Source: Gp6-AA40 sp050742535 (GTDB lineage: Bacteria; Acidobacteriota; Vicinamibacteria; Vicinamibacterales; UBA2999). From it: DNA of 8,046 nucleotides. The position numbers were made by a program, and so were the translations under genes. The stretch is from positions 1 to 8,046 of the forward strand of contig JBOGIQ010000285.1 of assembly GCA_050742535.1 (NCBI GenBank), in the 5' to 3' direction. Position 1 is the stretch's first letter. Every line of letters starts with the position of its first letter. The notes beneath the pieces were generated by a model, which saw nothing but the letters and a program-made list of their open reading frames with translations, searched no databases and was not told the DNA's origin. Positions 5,624 to 8,046 of this stretch are shown piece after piece.

Positions 5624-6804
5624 CGCGCGTCCGCCTCGCGGCGTTCGCAGTCCTTTGCATCACCCTGATCGCGCCGCGACCGGCGCTGGCGCAGCGATCC
5701 GTCACCGACGTCCTGTCGTTCCTTCTCACGAATCAGTCGATTCCGACCAACGATGCCGCGCTCGACGCAGCGGCAGCCGCGGCAACGCGCGACACGATCT
5801 CGCGGTTCCTGCTGCTCGAACTGGCGACACTGCCGACGCTGTCCTCGTCCACCGGCTTCATTTACCGCATGGACCGCGATCTCGGCGGAACGGTCGTGCG
5901 ATCGAGCGAGAGCTTCGGGCCGCTGTTCGTCGAGCGTTCGCTGACGGCCGGCACGTTGTGGCCCGCGTTTGGCGCGACCTACCAGGAAACGCACTTCAAC
6001 CGCATCGACGGCCGGCCGCTGTCGGACGGGACGCTGGTCGCCACCGCGGCCCGGCTGACGGGCGCGGCCGATCCGTTTGACGTAGAGACCGTCGCGATTC
6101 GGCTGCGCACGCGAACGCTGACGCTGTCGGCCAACGTCGGCGTGACGGATCGAGTCGACATCTCGGCCGCGCTGCCGATCGTGCGCCTGACGATGAGCGG
6201 TGAGCGCGTGGACACGTTGCGCGCCACGCCATTCCTGCAGGCGACCGCCAGCGTCGATGCCTCCGGCGTCGGCGACCTGGTGCTGCGCGCGAAGTACAAC
6301 GCGCTGCGTCGCGGCGGAACGGGAATCGCGATCGGAGCGGAAGCGCGGCTGCCGACGGGTGAGGAGGAGAACCTGCTTGGGGCCGGCGAAGTGTCGCTGC
6401 GGCCGCGGCTGATCGGGTCCGTCGAGCGCGGCGGCGTTTCGGTGCACAGCGAGCTCGGGTATTCGTTCGGCGGGCTGTCGCGCGCGCTCGACTACGCCGG
6501 TGCGGTCTCGGTTGCGGCGAGCGACCGCGTGACGTTCATCGGGGAGATGCTCGGGCGGCGGCTCGAGTCCGGCGGACGGATTGTTGAGACGGTTGCGTCC
6601 CATCCGACGCTCGTCGGTGTGGAGACCATCCGGCTCACCGGTGTCCCCGAGGCGACGTACCGCGCGCTCGCGGTCGGCAGCGTGAAATGGAATGTGACGC
6701 AGACGTGGCTGCTCTCGGCCAGCGTGCTGCGCCCGATGACAACGGCCGGGCTGACGGCGCGTGTCATCCCATCGGTTGGCGTGGAATACTCGTTTGGCAG
6801 GTGA
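5620..6804 (+). CDS. Putative outer-membrane beta-barrel protein
   Basis: 394 residues starting at a GTG that overlaps the TGA of the BACON gene (GTGA, 5620-5623), so translation is probably coupled. An N-terminal signal peptide (MTRVRLAAFAVLCITLIAPRP, cleavage after ALA at 24) indicates export. The rest alternates hydrophobic and polar residues in strand-like segments: LTLSANVGVTDRVDISAALP (167-186), GVGDLVLRAKYNALRRGGTG (216-235), IAIGAEARLPTGEEENLLGA (236-255), VSVHSELGYSF (273-283) and IPSVGVEYSF (383-392) near the C-terminus. The GxGDL-LRAKY...LPTG-EENLLG pattern resembles the MetA-pathway/transporter-like barrel proteins of Acidobacteriota. This points to an outer-membrane pore or scaffold of unknown cargo. 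The frame is open upstream to 5359, but that part overlaps the BACON gene and lacks a signal peptide, so GTG 5620 is used. Barrel assignment is by pattern only. Confidence 0.8.
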   Translation: MTRVRLAAFAVLCITLIAPRPALAQRSVTDVLSFLLTNQSIPTNDAALDAAAAAATRDTISRFLLLELATLPTLSSSTGFIYRMDRDLGGTVVRSSESFGPLFVERSLTAGTLWPAFGATYQETHFNRIDGRPLSDGTLVATAARLTGAADPFDVETVAIRLRTRTLTLSANVGVTDRVDISAALPIVRLTMSGERVDTLRATPFLQATASVDASGVGDLVLRAKYNALRRGGTGIAIGAEARLPTGEEENLLGAGEVSLRPRLIGSVERGGVSVHSELGYSFGGLSRALDYAGAVSVAASDRVTFIGEMLGRRLESGGRIVETVASHPTLVGVETIRLTGVPEATYRALAVGSVKWNVTQTWLLSASVLRPMTTAGLTARVIPSVGVEYSFGR

Positions 6805-8034
6805 GTGGTGAGGAGCCGCCAGCAAGACGATTCGCGTGATCTGTTCGACAGGGAAGGTCCGCGTCTGTCGCTCGTCGATTTGCCGGCCGGGCCGGATCCG
6901 CTGGGCGAGTTCGCCACCGAGGACGCGCCGCCTCGAACCGCTGCGGCACCCGAGTTGGTGGAACCGCTGGAACCGGTCTACCTTCCTCGCACGCACAGGG
7001 CGCCTCGCGGTTATCGGACGCCTCGTGCCCATCAACCGCCTCCTCCGCCTCGAACGGTTCGCGCCTACCCGATAGCTCGAATCGCTGGCAGGTTCGTCGC
7101 TCTCGCCGCGCTTGCCGCGGTGGCGATCCTCAGCATCGCCGCTCTGAAATCGCTCACCGATCGCCCTGCGCTGGGGCCTCAGCCTCCCGCAGACGTCGTT
7201 GCAGCGACCCCGCCGGTGCAACCACCCGCGCCCCGAGCGATTGAACCGCCTCCGCAGCCGCCGGTGGCACCGGTTACCGAGACTCCGAGAGCAGAAAGGC
7301 GTGCACCAGAGCCGCCACTATCCGTTGCGCGTGCTACGCCAGCGCCGCGTGAACGAGTCACCGAACCGTCGCGTCGCGTTACTCCGCCGGCTCCCCAGAG
7401 ACCGCCGGTGCAGGCCGCCGCGCCGCCGGTCGCAGCGCGCGCCGTGGATACGGTGCCCGCTCCTGTGCCGCCAGCAGCAACGGCAACGACCGGCGTACGG
7501 CCGACCACTTCCGTTCCCGGGCCCCGGCTCGATCCGCCGCCAGCCCCTGCGGCCGCTGCGCCGCCAGCTGCAGCGTTGGTCAGCCCCCCGCCCGCCTTGG
7601 CCCCGGTTGCAACGCTTAAACCTCCACCGGCCGGCGGCAATCCGCCTGAAGGCGGACTCAACGTGGAGTCCGGCTTTAGCCGGATTCCGGCGCCTGGTCC
7701 CGCGGTGCCGCCGGCCGCTGTCATCGAGGCGGTGCTCGGCCGATATGCCGCCGCCTTCAGCGCGCTCGACGCCAGCCGTGCCAAGGCCGTATGGCCCGCG
7801 GTCAACGAGCGGAACCTCGCCCGCGCCTTCGAGAGCCTCGAGCAGCAGGAGTTCGATCTCGGCGACTGCGACATCACCGTGACCGCACCGCGCGCCGTCG
7901 CGTCGTGCCGGGGCACGGCGCGCTATACACCGCGGATGGGAAACAGGAGGATGCGGACCGAGAGCCGCCAGTGGACCTTCACCCTGGAGTCTAAAGAAGG
8001 GACCTGGTCTATCGCGAGCGTAGACTCGCGCTGA
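6805..8034 (+). CDS. TonB-shaped membrane protein: one helix, proline-rich linker, NTF2-like C-terminal domain
   Basis: 409 residues. Residues 1-96 are polar, rich in Pro and Arg, and probably cytoplasmic (positive residues up to R96). A single membrane helix spans about 97-114 (FVALAALAAVAILSIAAL). Residues 115-303 form a low-complexity linker, about 30% proline with much Ala, predicted periplasmic and extended. Residues about 304-409 form a compact alpha+beta domain: VIEAVLGRYAAAFSALDA, AVWPAVNERNLARAFESLEQ, C355 and C368 (possible disulfide), then WTFTLESKEGTWSIASVDSR to the end. That pattern fits the NTF2/SnoaL-like superfamily as found at the ends of many acidobacterial membrane proteins. 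GTG 6805 directly follows the barrel gene's TGA (0 bp); a second GTG at 6808 is equally possible, with AGGTGA just upstream. Role unknown; the layout is like TonB, but the terminal domain is not TonB. A REP pair is embedded at residues 279-295. Confidence 0.82.
   Translation: MVRSRQQDDSRDLFDREGPRLSLVDLPAGPDPLGEFATEDAPPRTAAAPELVEPLEPVYLPRTHRAPRGYRTPRAHQPPPPPRTVRAYPIARIAGRFVALAALAAVAILSIAALKSLTDRPALGPQPPADVVAATPPVQPPAPRAIEPPPQPPVAPVTETPRAERRAPEPPLSVARATPAPRERVTEPSRRVTPPAPQRPPVQAAAPPVAARAVDTVPAPVPPAATATTGVRPTTSVPGPRLDPPPAPAAAAPPAAALVSPPPALAPVATLKPPPAGGNPPEGGLNVESGFSRIPAPGPAVPPAAVIEAVLGRYAAAFSALDASRAKAVWPAVNERNLARAFESLEQQEFDLGDCDITVTAPRAVASCRGTARYTPRMGNRRMRTESRQWTFTLESKEGTWSIASVDSR
7639..7686. 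repeat. Inverted pair of REP-like palindromes inside a coding sequence
   Basis: Two 21-nt units in inverted orientation separated by 6 nt. Unit A (7639-7659) has stem TCCGCC/GGCGGA with loop TGAA. Unit B (7666-7686) has stem TCCGGCT/AGCCGGA. Unit A and the reverse complement of unit B differ at 3 of 21 positions, and two of those are a C-G to G-C swap that keeps the stem paired. Unit B differs by one base from the intergenic copy at 656-676. The whole element is in frame and stop-free, encoding NPPEGGLNVESGFSRIP at the linker/domain boundary. The layout resembles BIMEs of enterobacteria. Confidence 0.8.
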
Positions 8035-8046
8035 CCCGCCTTCGCT

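Noticed and set aside
5527..7221. Long minus-strand open frame of 564 codons opposite the barrel gene
   Set aside because: Very Arg-rich with no recognisable domain and spanning three plus-strand genes. It is a shadow of strong GC codon bias; the plus-strand genes have signal peptides and family patterns.
7179..7916. Gly/Ala-rich minus-strand open frame of 245 codons
   Set aside because: It is the complement of the Pro/Ala-rich linker of the plus-strand gene; low complexity explains its openness.

Overview
The window is GC-rich DNA with tight gene packing, several GTG starts and both strands in use. Its content suggests a soil-type Acidobacteriota, most likely the Vicinamibacteria lineage. 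The evidence is an abundant acidobacterial-type secreted protein of unknown role, BACON-repeat lipoproteins, proline-rich membrane proteins ending in an NTF2-like domain, and short palindromic repeats that read 'GVRLQPD' or 'ESGFSRIP' when translated. This placement is inference from family flavour, not a database match.

Left part (1-1206): an ECF sigma factor gene runs leftward off the window edge and is transcribed divergently from a small three-helix DUF6249-type membrane protein gene. The 123-bp gap between them holds a matched pair of ECF-type promoter sequences, TGAAAC-N16-CGTA toward the sigma gene and TGAAAC-N16-CGTC toward the membrane protein gene, with a REP-like hairpin between the two -35 elements. 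The simplest reading is an autoregulated sigma factor with the membrane protein as a co-regulated target.

Middle part (1203-3720, minus strand): a type B carboxylesterase gene, broken by a one-base frameshift right after its catalytic GQSAG motif, lies 11 bp upstream of a secreted conserved protein of unknown function. That second gene converges with the DUF6249 gene and the two share a CTAG for their stop codons.

A 235-bp divergent intergenic region (3721-3955) carries three CGACAC repeats spaced exactly 11 bp apart and a palindrome.

Right part (3956-8034, plus strand): three overlapping or abutting genes form a probable envelope operon. They encode an outer-membrane-type lipoprotein of six tandem BACON domains, an exported outer-membrane beta-barrel-like protein (GTGA overlap), and a TonB-shaped protein with a cytoplasmic N-terminus, one membrane helix, a proline-rich periplasmic linker of about 190 residues and an NTF2-like domain (0-bp gap). 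A pair of inverted REP-like hairpins sits inside the coding sequence of the last gene, at the linker/domain junction. No tRNA, rRNA, CRISPR array, transposase or convincing intrinsic terminator was seen.
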